Positions 18,818 through 28,746 of a stretch of 64,000 bases of DNA are shown piece by piece (position 1 is the first letter of the stretch; the number at the start of each line of letters is the position of its first letter). The position numbers and the translations under genes were made by a program. The notes under the pieces are model-generated. The model made no database searches, had not been told where the DNA came from, and saw only the letters and a list, made by a program, of their open reading frames with translations. This DNA is from Sulfurospirillum oryzae. GTDB lineage: Bacteria; Campylobacterota; Campylobacteria; Campylobacterales; Sulfurospirillaceae. The stretch lies in assembly GCF_025770725.1 (NCBI RefSeq), contig NZ_JANZKZ010000001.1, positions 310,001-374,000 on the forward strand, given 5' to 3'.

Positions 18818-19702
18818 TTATTTCATAGATTCTACACCACTGATAATCTCAATGAGTTCAGTAGTAATAGACTCTTGTCTAGCTTTATTATATGCCAATG
18901 TTAAAATGCCAACACGCTCTTTTGCGTTGTTAGTTGCATTTTCCATTGCTTGCATTCTCGCACTATGTTCAGCCGCTAATGAATCAATCAATGCGTAATA
19001 CATATTGTATTCAAAATACTTTTGTAACAATGAATCTAAAATCTCTTCACCACTTTCATCAGGCTCTAATTCCATGAGTGAGCTTGTTTCTCGTGATTCA
19101 AGAGGAGATTGTACTGGAACAACATCCACAATTTTTAACTCTTGTGAAATCATATTTTTATAGCCGTTATGTATCAAGATAACTTTGTCAGTTTTACCTT
19201 CAACAAAATCATCGATTGCACCTTTGATAATTTCTTGTGCTTTTTCATAACTTGGGGATGAACTTACGCCTGCATAGGAGGTCAAAAGTTCAGTTCCTTG
19301 GAAATTGAAAAATGCCATGCCTTTTCTTCCAACGGCACGTAGTCTAACGGTTACTTTTTGTGCTGCGTAATCTGTTAAAAGTTTGCGAACTGCTTTAATC
19401 GTTTGAATATTAAAACCACCGCATAGACCTTTATCTGCTGTCACAAAAATAACATCTACTGTGCCTGGAGTCTCATTTTTATCAAAAAAACGACTCTCAA
19501 CCGCACCATTTTTGTACTGGTTGATTTTATAAGCAATTTCAGTGAGTACTTCATTAATCTTAATAGCGTACACACGTGATTGCTTTGCAGCCATTTCGGC
19601 TCGTTTCAGTTTTGCAGTTGAAACGAGCTTCATAGCTCTTGTTGTTTTTTGAGTATTCTGAACACTCTTAATTTTTCTTTTTATCTCTTTAAGGTTTGCC
19701 AT
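18818..19702 (-). CDS. atpG: ATP synthase F1 subunit gamma
   Basis: 294 residues. The N- and C-terminal helices that form the rotating coiled coil are visible ([36 protein letters not shown]). The conserved DKGLCGGFN segment (~90) is present. It connects catalytic beta subunits to the membrane rotor. It lies 9 bases after atpA. Confidence 0.97.
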   Translation of the reverse strand: MANLKEIKRKIKSVQNTQKTTRAMKLVSTAKLKRAEMAAKQSRVYAIKINEVLTEIAYKINQYKNGAVESRFFDKNETPGTVDVIFVTADKGLCGGFNIQTIKAVRKLLTDYAAQKVTVRLRAVGRKGMAFFNFQGTELLTSYAGVSSSPSYEKAQEIIKGAIDDFVEGKTDKVILIHNGYKNMISQELKIVDVVPVQSPLESRETSSLMELEPDESGEEILDSLLQKYFEYNMYYALIDSLAAEHSARMQAMENATNNAKERVGILTLAYNKARQESITTELIEIISGVESMK

Positions 19703-19711
19703 AGCTTATCC

Positions 19712-21229
19712 TTACTTGACTGCAAACGTCGCTTTAAACTCGCTCAATGCCTTATGTAATAGCTCTTCAAGCTCTTTATCAATCGCTTTTTTAGCTTTAA
19801 GTTGTTCAAAAATATCTGCATATTTTGCTTCAACATAAGAGTTAAGTTCCGTTTCAAAACGGCCTACTGATTTAACATCAATACTATCTAAGTACCCTTT
19901 AGCACCAGCAAAAATAATCAAAATCTGTTTTTCTACAGCAATTGGAGCATAAGGAGGTTGTTTCAAGAGTTCAACCATACGTTGACCACGCTCTAATTGT
20001 TTACGGCTTGATTCATCAAGATCACTTGCAAATTGTGCAAACGCTTGAAGCTCACGATATTGTGCAAGGTCAAGTCTCATTGTACCTGCAACTTGTTTTG
20101 TTGCTTTAATTTGAGCTGCACCACCAACACGAGAAACAGATAGACCAACGTTAATAGCTGGACGGATACCTGAGTTAAAGAGGTCAGATTCCAAAAAGAT
20201 TTGACCATCTGTAATTGAAATAACGTTTGTTGGAATATAAGCTGATACGTCACCTGCTTGTGTTTCAATAATTGGAAGGGCAGTCAAAGAACCTGCACCT
20301 AATTCATCGTTAACTTTTGCAGCACGCTCAAGAAGTCTTGAGTGTAGATAGAAAACGTCGCCTGGGTACGCTTCACGACCTGGAGGACGGCGTAGAATCA
20401 ATGACATTTCACGATAAGCAACCGCATGTTTTGAAAGATCATCATAAACGATTAATGCGTGTTTACCACTATCTCTGAAATACTCACCCATAGAAACACC
20501 CGCATATGGCGCTAAGAATTGCATTGCAGCAGAATCACTAGCACCTGCATTAACGATGATTGTGTATTCCATAGCGCCGTGTTCTTCAAGTTTTTTTACA
20601 ACTTGGGCAACAGTAGATTGTTTTTGACCAATCGCAACATAAATACATGTAACGTTTTGACCTTTTTGATTGATGATAGTATCGATTGCAATCGTTGTTT
20701 TACCCGTTTGTCTATCACCAATAATAAGCTCTCTTTGTCCTCTACCAATTGGAACAAGTGCATCAATCGCTTTAATACCTGTTTGAAGTGGTTCATGAAC
20801 AGATTTACGTGCCATAATACCATGTGCTTTTTCTTCAACGAAACGTGTCTCAGTTGCGTTGATTGGACCTTTTGCATCAATTGGATCACCCAATGAGTTA
20901 ACAACACGTCCAACAAGTGCTTCACCAACAGGAACACGAAGAAGTTTTGCTAATCTTTTAACAGAAGAACCTTCTTTAATATCATTACAGCTACCAAGAA
21001 CAACGATACCTACACTTGATTCCTCAAGGTTAAGTGCCATTCCTCTCTCACCATTTTCAAACTCGACCATTTCACCGGCCATAACGTTTTTCAAACCATA
21101 AACATTGGCAACACCGTCAGCTACAGAAATAACTTTCCCTGTCTCTTCGATATCAACATTGAGCTCAAAGTTTTCAATACGCTCTTTAATGATTGAACTG
21201 ATTTCATCAGCTTTCATTTTTGCTCCCAC
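19712..21229 (-). CDS. atpA: ATP synthase F1 subunit alpha
   Basis: 505 residues. Non-catalytic nucleotide-binding subunit: P-loop GDRQTGKT (~170), arginine-finger region (~[17 protein letters not shown]) and the full three-domain length. Start is uncertain between the GTG at 21229, with AAGGAG seven bases upstream, and the ATG at 21217, preceded by GGGAG; I keep the GTG. The N-terminus [16 protein letters not shown] matches Campylobacter AtpA. Confidence 0.97.
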   Translation of the reverse strand: MGAKMKADEISSIIKERIENFELNVDIEETGKVISVADGVANVYGLKNVMAGEMVEFENGERGMALNLEESSVGIVVLGSCNDIKEGSSVKRLAKLLRVPVGEALVGRVVNSLGDPIDAKGPINATETRFVEEKAHGIMARKSVHEPLQTGIKAIDALVPIGRGQRELIIGDRQTGKTTIAIDTIINQKGQNVTCIYVAIGQKQSTVAQVVKKLEEHGAMEYTIIVNAGASDSAAMQFLAPYAGVSMGEYFRDSGKHALIVYDDLSKHAVAYREMSLILRRPPGREAYPGDVFYLHSRLLERAAKVNDELGAGSLTALPIIETQAGDVSAYIPTNVISITDGQIFLESDLFNSGIRPAINVGLSVSRVGGAAQIKATKQVAGTMRLDLAQYRELQAFAQFASDLDESSRKQLERGQRMVELLKQPPYAPIAVEKQILIIFAGAKGYLDSIDVKSVGRFETELNSYVEAKYADIFEQLKAKKAIDKELEELLHKALSEFKATFAVK

Positions 21230-21267
21230 AAATTACTCCTTAACTTTCTTTTTATCTATTGTTATTG

Positions 21268-21798
21268 TTAAATTGCTTTTAAAATATGCTCTGTCATCTG
21301 AGCTTTTAAGCGCTCAACTGAAAAGCTTACTTCAACACCCAAATCATCCAACTCTACTTTAATTCCAGGATAACTGTTTTCATTAGCGTTTAATTTAATC
21401 TTAGCATTAAATTTTTTACTGAAATTTTCTTCTAACATTGCAATTTGTGCTTGACTCATTTTAAAGTTTGTCGAGACACTGCCTTCATAGGTATTGTTTT
21501 TCAAAGAGAGCTGATATTTTAACTCTTTTGCAACAACGGGAATTAGTTTTAATCGATCATTACTGCTCAACAATTTAATGAAATTTTGAAATTTCACATT
21601 TTTGTTTTCGACTAAAGAAAGAACAAGTTCTTCTTTTGCTTTTGATGTTACATCTGGAGAGAGAATAATGTTATTAAATTTCTCTAACTTAAATGCATCA
21701 ACCAATTGAATCAACAGACCATAAACTTCTGTTAATTCGCTATCTTTACATCCACTCATGAGAGCATTAACATATTTTTTTGCTATCGCTCCACTCAT
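21268..21798 (-). CDS. atpH: ATP synthase F1 subunit delta
   Basis: 176 residues, usual size. Peripheral-stalk subunit linking the top of F1 to the b/b' subunits: an N-terminal helical bundle (SGAIAKKYVNALMSG) and a C-terminal domain with the family pattern YPGIKVELDDLGVEVSFS. The start overlaps the atpF stop by one base, so the two are coupled. Confidence 0.94.
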   Translation of the reverse strand: MSGAIAKKYVNALMSGCKDSELTEVYGLLIQLVDAFKLEKFNNIILSPDVTSKAKEELVLSLVENKNVKFQNFIKLLSSNDRLKLIPVVAKELKYQLSLKNNTYEGSVSTNFKMSQAQIAMLEENFSKKFNAKIKLNANENSYPGIKVELDDLGVEVSFSVERLKAQMTEHILKAI

Positions 21799-22313
21799 TA
21801 TGCAACCTTCTTATTGACAATTTTGACAATTTCGTCATTATCAAGAGAGATTGAACCCTCTTTAAACATTTCATCTAAAATTTCACACACAATCGCTCTT
21901 TGCATTTTACGACGTTCAATGCTGACGCGATCTTCAAAAGCTTTTTCTAAGCCTTCAATTTCAGCTTCTGCCTCTTGAGCAACTTTATCGCCTAAAAGAA
22001 GTGCTTCTTTTTTTGCAGTTTCAACAAGAGCCCTTGCATTTGCTTTTGCTTCTTCAACTTTAGCAAGCGCAATCTCTTTTTTGCTATTAGACTCTTTTAA
22101 TTTTACTTGAATAGAATCTAATTTTGTTGCAATCTCATTTTTGCGTCCAAGATACCACTGTTTTGCAGCATCTGCAACATAGTAGTACATAATCGCAGCA
22201 AAAATTAGAAAGTTAATGGTTCTAGGAATAATATCGCTTGCCCCATCACTCTCACCACCATTGGCTAAAAGTGCAATTGGAGCTAACAAGAGTAAAAAAT
22301 AGTTCATTTTCAT
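21798..22313 (-). CDS. atpF: ATP synthase F0 subunit b
   Basis: About 171 residues from the ATG at 22313, which has AAGGAG at proper spacing; the ATG two codons earlier is too close to that site. The N-terminus (MKMNYFLLLLAPIALLANGG) looks like a cleavable signal, followed by a membrane helix (~28-45) and a long charged coiled coil. This signal-like b form is seen in epsilonproteobacteria. With b' it makes the peripheral stalk. atpB (a) and atpE (c) are not in this cluster. Confidence 0.93.
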   Translation of the reverse strand: MKMNYFLLLLAPIALLANGGESDGASDIIPRTINFLIFAAIMYYYVADAAKQWYLGRKNEIATKLDSIQVKLKESNSKKEIALAKVEEAKANARALVETAKKEALLLGDKVAQEAEAEIEGLEKAFEDRVSIERRKMQRAIVCEILDEMFKEGSISLDNDEIVKIVNKKVA

Positions 22314-22324
22314 CCGCATACTCC

Positions 22325-22747
22325 TTAAATATGGCTCAGTTTAGCAGAAACGCTCTCTTTGAAAAGAGGCATTTGCGCCAACAGACCATTTTTAAACTCA
22401 TTTTTTTCTGACTCTAAAGCCTTCAAAAATGCTACACCTTGAGCTTCAATATCACTCTTTTTTTGCTCAACTTTTTTTGCAGCTTTTTCTTTAGCCTCGT
22501 TCAGTGCAGCTTCTCTAATCTTAGCTGCTTCCATTTTGCCCTCAGACAAAATTGTCTCTACTTCTTTATAGTAGGCTACAACGTCACTGGCATTTTTCCC
22601 TGCATTTTCTAAATCACGATTAATAGAGTTGTTTCTATTGTCGATAAACTCCAAAAGGGGTTTATAAAGCGTTTTGTTAAGAAGTATTAACAAAACTAAA
22701 AATACAGTTCCAGTCACCAGTAACAGTGCTGGGATAATATCCAACAT
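22325..22747 (-). CDS. atpF': ATP synthase F0 subunit b' (second b-type subunit)
   Basis: 140 residues. One N-terminal transmembrane helix (~5-27) followed by a Lys/Glu/Ala-rich coiled coil. It is smaller than b, has no signal peptide, and heterodimerises with b in the stalk. First gene of the atp run, with AAAGGAG in front of its ATG. The 143-base gap upstream (22748-22890) must hold the promoter unless transcription continues from parB; no TTACATGTAA copy is found there. Confidence 0.92.
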   Translation of the reverse strand: MLDIIPALLLVTGTVFLVLLILLNKTLYKPLLEFIDNRNNSINRDLENAGKNASDVVAYYKEVETILSEGKMEAAKIREAALNEAKEKAAKKVEQKKSDIEAQGVAFLKALESEKNEFKNGLLAQMPLFKESVSAKLSHI

Positions 22748-22890
22748 ATTTCTTGCTCCTTTAGCTCGAGATCAGACTCAATTTTTAAGATTTTTTTAGC
22801 ACAAACAAGATTGCTGTATCAAAATTTTGCGCGAATTGTAACACAGCAAAGGAAAATAGTTTATTAAATTAATAAAAACAACTAATGAGA

Positions 22891-23745
22891 TTACTTCAAT
22901 TGCTCCAAAAAAGTATAGATTGCTTCACCGTTTTTAAAATGGATTGTAATAGTATTGGCTTTTGGTGTAGCCTCAAAACCAAGCTCTTTGAGCCTGCTTT
23001 TAAGTGTTTGGAGTTCTTCAGGAATAGCAGAAATGGTCTTTACATGTTTATTTATTGTTTCATCAGCACTTTTCAATTTTTTAACCAATGCCTCAGTTTC
23101 ACGCACACTGAGTTTTTGACCTAAAATTGTATTGACGATAGTCTCCTCATCTTTTGGCTCAAGTCCTACCAAAACTTTTGCATGACCTTGGGAAAGGACA
23201 CCCTCTGAAAGGTACTTCTTCGTTTGATCACTTAGGCTTAAAAGACGAATAGTGTTGGTAATTTGCGTTCGGCTTTTATGAATAATTTCAGAAAGCCCGT
23301 CTTGAGTTATTTTATACTCTTCAATCAACTCTTTATACGCAATTGCAAGTTCAACGGGGTTGAGATCTTCTCTTTGGATATTTTCAATAAGAGCAAGTTC
23401 ACGTAGATTTTTTGATTCAATGTCGGCAACAATCGCTTTAATCTTTGTGAAACCAGCCAATTTACTTGCACGTAAACGACGTTCACCCGCAAGGAGCATA
23501 TAGCCTTCATCTTTGGCAACAACGATAATAGGTTGAATTAAACCATGTCGCTTGATTGACTCGCTTAACTCTTTAAGAGCCGTTTCATTAAATGAAACAC
23601 GCGGTTGATAAGGGTTAGGCGTAATACGTTCAATATCTATTTCACGAACTAAATCTTTCGCCTGTTCAATGTCTTGTTTGTAAGCCTCTTCAACATCCTC
23701 AATAATAGCACTTAATCCTCGTCCTAAAACTTTCTTTGCGCTCAT
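22891..23745 (-). CDS. parB: Chromosome-partitioning protein ParB
   Basis: 284 residues from the ATG at 23745. N-terminal ParB/Srx CTPase domain with GERRLRA (~92) and the ENIQREDLNPVE segment, then a helix-turn-helix (TQDGLSEIIHKSRTQITNTIRLL) that reads parS, and a C-terminal dimerisation domain. It loads onto parS sites and organises the origin region with ParA and SMC. The start follows the parA stop by 4 bases. No parS-like sequence was recognised in the window. Confidence 0.96.
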   Translation of the reverse strand: MSAKKVLGRGLSAIIEDVEEAYKQDIEQAKDLVREIDIERITPNPYQPRVSFNETALKELSESIKRHGLIQPIIVVAKDEGYMLLAGERRLRASKLAGFTKIKAIVADIESKNLRELALIENIQREDLNPVELAIAYKELIEEYKITQDGLSEIIHKSRTQITNTIRLLSLSDQTKKYLSEGVLSQGHAKVLVGLEPKDEETIVNTILGQKLSVRETEALVKKLKSADETINKHVKTISAIPEELQTLKSRLKELGFEATPKANTITIHFKNGEAIYTFLEQLK

Positions 23746-23749
23746 CACA

Positions 23750-24535
23750 TCAGCTCACTAAAATTGAATTTGCAAGATTTTGGTACGCTTTAGAACCTGG
23801 AGATTCTACATCATACAAAATAATGGGTTTACCAAAACTTGGGGATTCTGCAAGCTTAATATTGCGAGGAATGACCACATACGAAGCGCTCTCTTTATCA
23901 ACAAACAGTTTACTTTTAAAGTGCTCTTTAAGATCTGCAAAAACTTGTTTTGAAAGATTGTTTTGTGTGCTGTACATCGTTGGTAAAAAGCCTTTAATTT
24001 CCAGTGTTGGATTAATTGTTTTTTTAATCAATTTCACGGTATTAAGCAGCTGAGCCAAACCTTCCAATGCAAAAAATTCACACTGAATAGGAATAATAAC
24101 GGAGTTTGCAGCGCTTAACGCATTGATTGTAATACTTCCAAGTGCTGGAGGCGAATCAATGATAATATAATCATATTGGTCTTTAATTTCTTCAATTTTT
24201 GTCTTTAAAATAAGCTCACGCCCTTTTGTGTTGTTGTCGTAAAACTCTTTTTCAACACCTACAAGACCAATATTGGATGGTGCTACATGTAACGTTGAAA
24301 GAGATGTCTCAAGTATGACTTGCGAGAGACGTTTTCTGCCGATAAGAACGTGATAGATGTTGTACTCATAGTCACTTCTGTGAAAACCAAGACCTGTTGT
24401 AGCATTGGCTTGAGGATCAATGTCGATCAATAACACGCGCTTTTCAGCAACTGCTAAGGAGGCAGCCAAATTGATAGCGGTCGTTGTTTTACCAACACCA
24501 CCCTTTTGATTTGCTATCGCTATAATCTCACTCAT
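23750..24535 (-). CDS. parA: Chromosome-partitioning ATPase ParA (Soj)
   Basis: 261 residues. Deviant Walker A KGGVGKTTTAIN (~10-21), Walker A' and B (LLIDIDPQANATTG, YIIIDSPPALG). No N-terminal DNA-binding extension, so it is the chromosomal Soj/ParA type. It moves ParB-parS complexes along the nucleoid by ATP-driven DNA binding. It overlaps birA by 4 bases and is followed at once by parB. Confidence 0.97.
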   Translation of the reverse strand: MSEIIAIANQKGGVGKTTTAINLAASLAVAEKRVLLIDIDPQANATTGLGFHRSDYEYNIYHVLIGRKRLSQVILETSLSTLHVAPSNIGLVGVEKEFYDNNTKGRELILKTKIEEIKDQYDYIIIDSPPALGSITINALSAANSVIIPIQCEFFALEGLAQLLNTVKLIKKTINPTLEIKGFLPTMYSTQNNLSKQVFADLKEHFKSKLFVDKESASYVVIPRNIKLAESPSFGKPIILYDVESPGSKAYQNLANSILVS

Positions 24536-25167
24536 CGTAAACTGTACACCTTTTTATTTTCTAGCTCTATAGAGCCATCATCACACAATATCGCGTCACG
24601 CAACGAGACCAATTTGCCATCCAAATGGAAAGAGAAGTTTCTGTTTTGATCAAATTCTATCTTATATTTACTAAAAACTTTCTTCCACGATATTTTTTCC
24701 TCAACCTTTGCAATTAAATCTTCGGCTAAAGCATTTGGTGTAACGATGATATCTAAAATTCCGAAATTTTCGGGTGCACTGCAAATATTAAGACCTATTG
24801 AGCCTACAATAACAGCACCGATTTTGGTGGTAATCATCCCTCCAATTTTTGTGTCATTACAGTAAAAATCATTGGGCCACTTCAACCATACGTGCGAGCC
24901 TTGCTCCTCTAAAATCTGCTTCGTCAAAGCCGAAAAATAGATCGATACAGAGGCTAATGGTAAATCGAGCGGTAACTGTTTCTCTTCTACACAAAACGAG
25001 AAAAAGAGATTTCCCGCTTCTCCGATCCAGCTATTTCCACGACTTCCAACGCCATTGCTCTGTAGTGAAGCTCCAACGGCACATGGTGCAAGAAGTGTAC
25101 CTTCGCGAAGTGAGGCGATAAGATACTGATGTGTAGATTCTAAGGTATCAAACCAGTGGATCACCAA
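24532..25167 (-). CDS. birA: Biotin-[acetyl-CoA-carboxylase] ligase, single-domain
   Basis: 211 residues. Catalytic domain only: no N-terminal winged helix, so it cannot repress biotin genes as E. coli BirA does. It joins biotin to the carrier subunit of acetyl-CoA carboxylase. Seen: the ligase loop GSRGNSWIGEAGNLFFS and the WPND(F) / KIGGMI segment that binds biotinyl-AMP. The start is TTG at 25167 or the next codon GTG, behind AAAGG and overlapping the end of fmt by 20 bases. Confidence 0.88.
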   Translation of the reverse strand: MVIHWFDTLESTHQYLIASLREGTLLAPCAVGASLQSNGVGSRGNSWIGEAGNLFFSFCVEEKQLPLDLPLASVSIYFSALTKQILEEQGSHVWLKWPNDFYCNDTKIGGMITTKIGAVIVGSIGLNICSAPENFGILDIIVTPNALAEDLIAKVEEKISWKKVFSKYKIEFDQNRNFSFHLDGKLVSLRDAILCDDGSIELENKKVYSLR

Positions 25168-26065
25168 TGTTAAGCCTTTTTCCTCGAATATAATCTAGTG
25201 CTTTCATCGCATTTTTAGAAACGGGTTGAAGCGTTTTAAGAAGAAGTGAGCCTTTTTTACATGTAATAATGACACCTTCAGAGCTTATCGCTTTAATCAC
25301 ACCAGCAATAGCTTCATCTTCATGACTAAATAATTCAAGATCAAGCAGTTTTAGCCCCGATTCGATAAAGAGGCCTGGCCAAGGAGAGAGTGCTTTATAC
25401 TGGGTGAGGATGTGATTGGCATTTTGTTCAAATGAGATCAGTCCATCTTCTTTTTTGATCTTTTTACAATGTGTTGAATTGGCACTCATTTGGGTCAAAG
25501 GAGAAAGCGATGTAAAATTTTTAAGCGTCGTTACGGTTAGTTTTGCCGCCAACATGGCTAATAGATCAAAAAGGATGGACGCGTTATGTTCTGGCTCAAT
25601 TTTCAAATATGAAAATCCTAGCATTGCTCCGGTATCTAATCCCTCTTCCATCAACATAGAAGTGACGCCTGCGTAGGTTTCATTCGCAAGGAGTGTTGAT
25701 TGGATAGGACTAGCACCTCGGTATTTTGGAAGTAAAGAAGCGTGAAGGTTAATGCATGGGGCAATATCAAGGACTGCTTTAGGCAAAATCTGCCCGTACG
25801 CGGCTACTACAATAAAATCAGGTTGATAAGAGGCAATTTTTAGTTGCGCCTCTTCTGTACGCAGAGATTTCGGCTGAAAAATTTCTACATGTAAATCTTG
25901 TTCGAGTAGCCACGCTTTGATATGAGGAGGTGTCAGTACTTGTTTTCGACCAACGGGTTTATCCTCTTGCGTAACGACAAGCACGATCTCAATATCTGCA
26001 TCTTTAAGCAATGCCTCCAAAATCGTCGTCGCATAAGAAGGTGTCCCCATAAAAATGACGCGCAT
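25148..26065 (-). CDS. fmt: Methionyl-tRNA formyltransferase
   Basis: 305 residues from the ATG at 26065, which has AAGGATT in front and begins MRVIFMGTP as in the family; the open frame starts 10 codons earlier. It formylates initiator Met-tRNA using 10-formyl-THF. Seen: catalytic Asn/His/Asp set in INLHASLLPKYRGASPIQ (~105) and the following GLDTGAML. An exact TTACATGTAA lies inside at 25257, and a one-mismatch copy at 25885. Confidence 0.95.
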   Translation of the reverse strand: MRVIFMGTPSYATTILEALLKDADIEIVLVVTQEDKPVGRKQVLTPPHIKAWLLEQDLHVEIFQPKSLRTEEAQLKIASYQPDFIVVAAYGQILPKAVLDIAPCINLHASLLPKYRGASPIQSTLLANETYAGVTSMLMEEGLDTGAMLGFSYLKIEPEHNASILFDLLAMLAAKLTVTTLKNFTSLSPLTQMSANSTHCKKIKKEDGLISFEQNANHILTQYKALSPWPGLFIESGLKLLDLELFSHEDEAIAGVIKAISSEGVIITCKKGSLLLKTLQPVSKNAMKALDYIRGKRLNIGDPLV

Positions 26066-26066
26066 C

Positions 26067-26831
26067 TTAATCCTTACATGTAAAGAGTGTTCCACCTTTA
26101 TGAACGCCCTCTAGCATATAACTTTTAACATCACTTAAATCAAAACCACTCGCAATAAACATCGATTTTTTGCGTTCAAGTAAAAAGTCTGCCGCTTTGA
26201 GTTTGGTGACAATGCCGCCTGTGGCAAAAGCAAAATTGGCTGATTTTTCAACTTCCAATTCAGAAGGCTCAATCTCATGAACGATTTTACGCATTTTTGC
26301 ATCTTCGTGTTTGTGTGGATCTTTGTCATAATAACCATCAATGTCGGAGAGTAAGATCAAAAGATCTGCACCAAAGTAATAAGCGACACGAGAAGAGAGT
26401 TGATCGTTATCACCAAATACAAGCTCTTCGGTTGCTGTTGCATCATTTTCGTTAATGATAGGAAGAATTCCATTTTCAAGCAATGTGTCTATCGTACATT
26501 TAGCATGGTAACAGCGTTTTCGTGAATCAAAATCATCTGCTGTTAAAAGAAGCTGGGCACCACTTTTACCAAATTTCTCTAGCTTCTTGTTATACATCGC
26601 CATGAGCTGTGGCTGACCTACTGCAGCAATCGCTTGGCGATTGTGCAACAATTTTTTATCCAATTTTAAAAGAGAATACCCCGCAGCAACAGCACCGGAA
26701 GAGACCAAAATCACCTCATGCTTTTGCATAAGTGCCACTAAAAATTCAACTAAATTAAGAATACGCTCTTTGCATAAACGGTTTTGCTCGCTAAGGACAT
26801 GCGTGCCAACCTTAACAACTACTCTTTTCAT
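26067..26831 (-). CDS. proB: Glutamate 5-kinase (no PUA domain)
   Basis: 254 residues from the ATG at 26831. It phosphorylates glutamate, the first step to proline. The amino-acid kinase fold is visible ([51 protein letters not shown]). It ends right after the kinase domain and lacks the ~100-residue PUA domain of the E. coli enzyme, as in other Campylobacterota. The last codons (FTCKD) are made by a TTACATGTAA copy at 26074. It overlaps obgE by 20 bases. Confidence 0.94.
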   Translation of the reverse strand: MKRVVVKVGTHVLSEQNRLCKERILNLVEFLVALMQKHEVILVSSGAVAAGYSLLKLDKKLLHNRQAIAAVGQPQLMAMYNKKLEKFGKSGAQLLLTADDFDSRKRCYHAKCTIDTLLENGILPIINENDATATEELVFGDNDQLSSRVAYYFGADLLILLSDIDGYYDKDPHKHEDAKMRKIVHEIEPSELEVEKSANFAFATGGIVTKLKAADFLLERKKSMFIASGFDLSDVKSYMLEGVHKGGTLFTCKD

Positions 26832-27918
26832 CACGAACCTTTGTTATAACATCAGATAGGGCATATTTAATCGGATCAATATTGATCTTAGAAACAGACG
26901 AAATTGGCATGACAAAAAATGGCAATGCTCGCTCTCTTTCATGCACATCTTGGCAATACGTATGTAAATCTTCCCGTGCTTTATATTTGCTTGCCAAATC
27001 ATTGGCTTCAAGCCCAAGCAAAGCTAAGAAAGCATCGACTTTTTCATTGGTCTCTTCGGGGCTTAGTGTGTCACAACGTGTGAGTGCAATCGCATAATCG
27101 CGAATGGCTAGTTTCTCCGAAAAGTTTTTTAGCTCTTGTTGCAATGTAAAATACTGCTCTTTAAGATCACGATAATTGGCAAGATCAACCATAAAAAGTA
27201 AAAATTTTGTACGCTCAATATGACGCAAGAACTCAATACCTAACCCCTTACCTTCGCTAGCACCCCCAATAATTCCAGGAATGTCAGCCATGACGTAAGA
27301 GCGATAATCATCCGTTACAACAACACCTAATTTGGGTGTGAGTGTTGTAAATTCATAATTGGCAATTTCAGGTTGCGCATTGGAAACAACTGAAATCAGT
27401 GTTGATTTTCCGACATTTGGAAAACCTACGAGTCCAACATCTGCAATGAGTTTAAGCTCTAACTTAATCTCTTTTGTAACACCACCACGTCCAGGTTGCG
27501 CAAATTCAGGGCGTTGATTGGTTGAACTTTTAAAGTGCGTATTACCAAGACCGCCCATTCCGCCTTCTAAAAAGAGTTTTTTATCTTCATCTTCTAAAAG
27601 ATCTAAAAGCACTTCACCCGTTTCAGCATCAAGGACTTGGGTTCCAGGAGGAACAGTAACAATTAAATGCTCACCCATTTTGCCGTACATTTTTCGCCCC
27701 ATACCTGGCTCACCATTTTTAGCTTTAAGGTGTTGATTGTTGCGAAAGTGAGAAAGAGTATGGGTGTTTCTATCAATTTGGAAATAGACATTGCCACCAC
27801 GCCCACCATCTCCACCATCAGGACCACCTTGGATAACATGCTTTTCTCTACGGAAAGAGACACAACCCGGTCCGCCTTTGCCTGAGCTGAGTGTTAATGC
27901 TACATTGTCTATAAACAT
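26812..27918 (-). CDS. obgE: Obg/CgtA GTPase
   Basis: 368 residues. A glycine-rich Obg fold (1-158), then a G domain with GFPNVGKST (~166), DIPGI and TRCD. A C-terminal extension follows but lacks an obvious full OCT domain. It acts in 50S ribosome maturation and stress control. Like many genomes it lies next to rplU-rpmA. An AAAAGG site precedes the ATG. Confidence 0.96.
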   Translation of the reverse strand: MFIDNVALTLSSGKGGPGCVSFRREKHVIQGGPDGGDGGRGGNVYFQIDRNTHTLSHFRNNQHLKAKNGEPGMGRKMYGKMGEHLIVTVPPGTQVLDAETGEVLLDLLEDEDKKLFLEGGMGGLGNTHFKSSTNQRPEFAQPGRGGVTKEIKLELKLIADVGLVGFPNVGKSTLISVVSNAQPEIANYEFTTLTPKLGVVVTDDYRSYVMADIPGIIGGASEGKGLGIEFLRHIERTKFLLFMVDLANYRDLKEQYFTLQQELKNFSEKLAIRDYAIALTRCDTLSPEETNEKVDAFLALLGLEANDLASKYKAREDLHTYCQDVHERERALPFFVMPISSVSKINIDPIKYALSDVITKVRDEKSSC

Positions 27919-28003
27919 CGTAAAAACCTTTTAATATGTAGAATAATGCCTTTAATCATTACATGTAATCGTATAATCATTAGAGGTATTTTTTGTTTTT
28001 GAG

Positions 28004-28033
28004 GGAAAAAAAGAGGGTGGAGCGAACTCCACC
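28004..28033 (-). terminator. Rho-independent terminator after rpmA
   Basis: On the minus strand GGTGGAG-TTCG-CTCCACC, a 7-bp GC-rich stem with a UUCG tetraloop, then CTCTTTTTTT. It starts 7 bases after the rpmA stop, so it should end most rplU-rpmA transcripts before obgE. Confidence 0.85.
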
Positions 28034-28039
28034 TTTAAA

Positions 28040-28300
28040 TTACAAACTTGCGGGGATAACAGAAACTTTGTTTCTTATTTTATCTTTACGTTGGAATTGT
28101 ACAAAACCATCGATTAATGCGTAGATAGTGTGATCTACACCAATACCTACGTTACTTCCTAAATGTACTTTTGTTCCACGTTGACGAATAATAATATTAC
28201 CTGCACGTACGAACTCGCCACCAAATTTTTTAACACCCAGTCTACGTCCAGCTGAGTCTCTATTATTCTGGGTACTTCCCTGACCTTTCTTGTGAGCCAT
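28040..28300 (-). CDS. rpmA: 50S ribosomal protein L27
   Basis: 86 residues. The sequence begins [23 protein letters not shown], the universal L27 N-terminus that reaches the peptidyl transferase centre; there is no cleavable extension as in Firmicutes. It lies 38 bases after rplU, in the same transcript. Confidence 0.98.
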   Translation of the reverse strand: MAHKKGQGSTQNNRDSAGRRLGVKKFGGEFVRAGNIIIRQRGTKVHLGSNVGIGVDHTIYALIDGFVQFQRKDKIRNKVSVIPASL

Positions 28301-28338
28301 TGGTTACTCCTAATCTTTTCTTATGTAACGTTTGTGGG

Positions 28339-28647
28339 TTAAGCTTTAATGCTTACAACTTTTACTCTAGTGTATTGTCTTCTAAAACCACGTTTGACTT
28401 TTGAGTCTTTACGTCTGCGTTTTTTGAAAGTAATAACTTTTTTGTCTTTGCCTTCAGTAACAACTTCTAGTTCTACTGTAGCACCATTGACGAATGGAGC
28501 ACCCACTTTAAGTTCGCCATTATTCACAGCTAAAACTTCCGTCACTACTATTTTCTCTTTTGGCTGAGCGTCAAGTTTGTCGACATTTAAGTAGTCGCCT
28601 TCTTGAACTTTGTACTGCTTCCCGCCATTTTTGATAATTGCATACAT
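28339..28647 (-). CDS. rplU: 50S ribosomal protein L21
   Basis: 102 residues. It begins [20 protein letters not shown] and has the conserved [21 protein letters not shown]-like C-terminal basic region. It binds 23S rRNA. The 99-base leader up to pyk contains an inverted repeat, AGGTTT ... AAACCT near 28680-28705, which could be an attenuator or autoregulatory structure. Confidence 0.98.
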   Translation of the reverse strand: MYAIIKNGGKQYKVQEGDYLNVDKLDAQPKEKIVVTEVLAVNNGELKVGAPFVNGATVELEVVTEGKDKKVITFKKRRRKDSKVKRGFRRQYTRVKVVSIKA

Positions 28648-28746
28648 GCGTATGTCCTTCTTGGGAGAGATTTTATTTTGAGGTTTGGATTTTACCTAAA
28701 CCTTCTTTAAGGTAATATTAAAATAAAACCTCACTGCTATTTCGCG

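Noticed and set aside
22748-22890. parS or origin-like site near parAB
   Set aside because: No 16-base parS-like palindrome (TGTTTCACGTGAAACA type) or DnaA-box cluster recognised in the gap.
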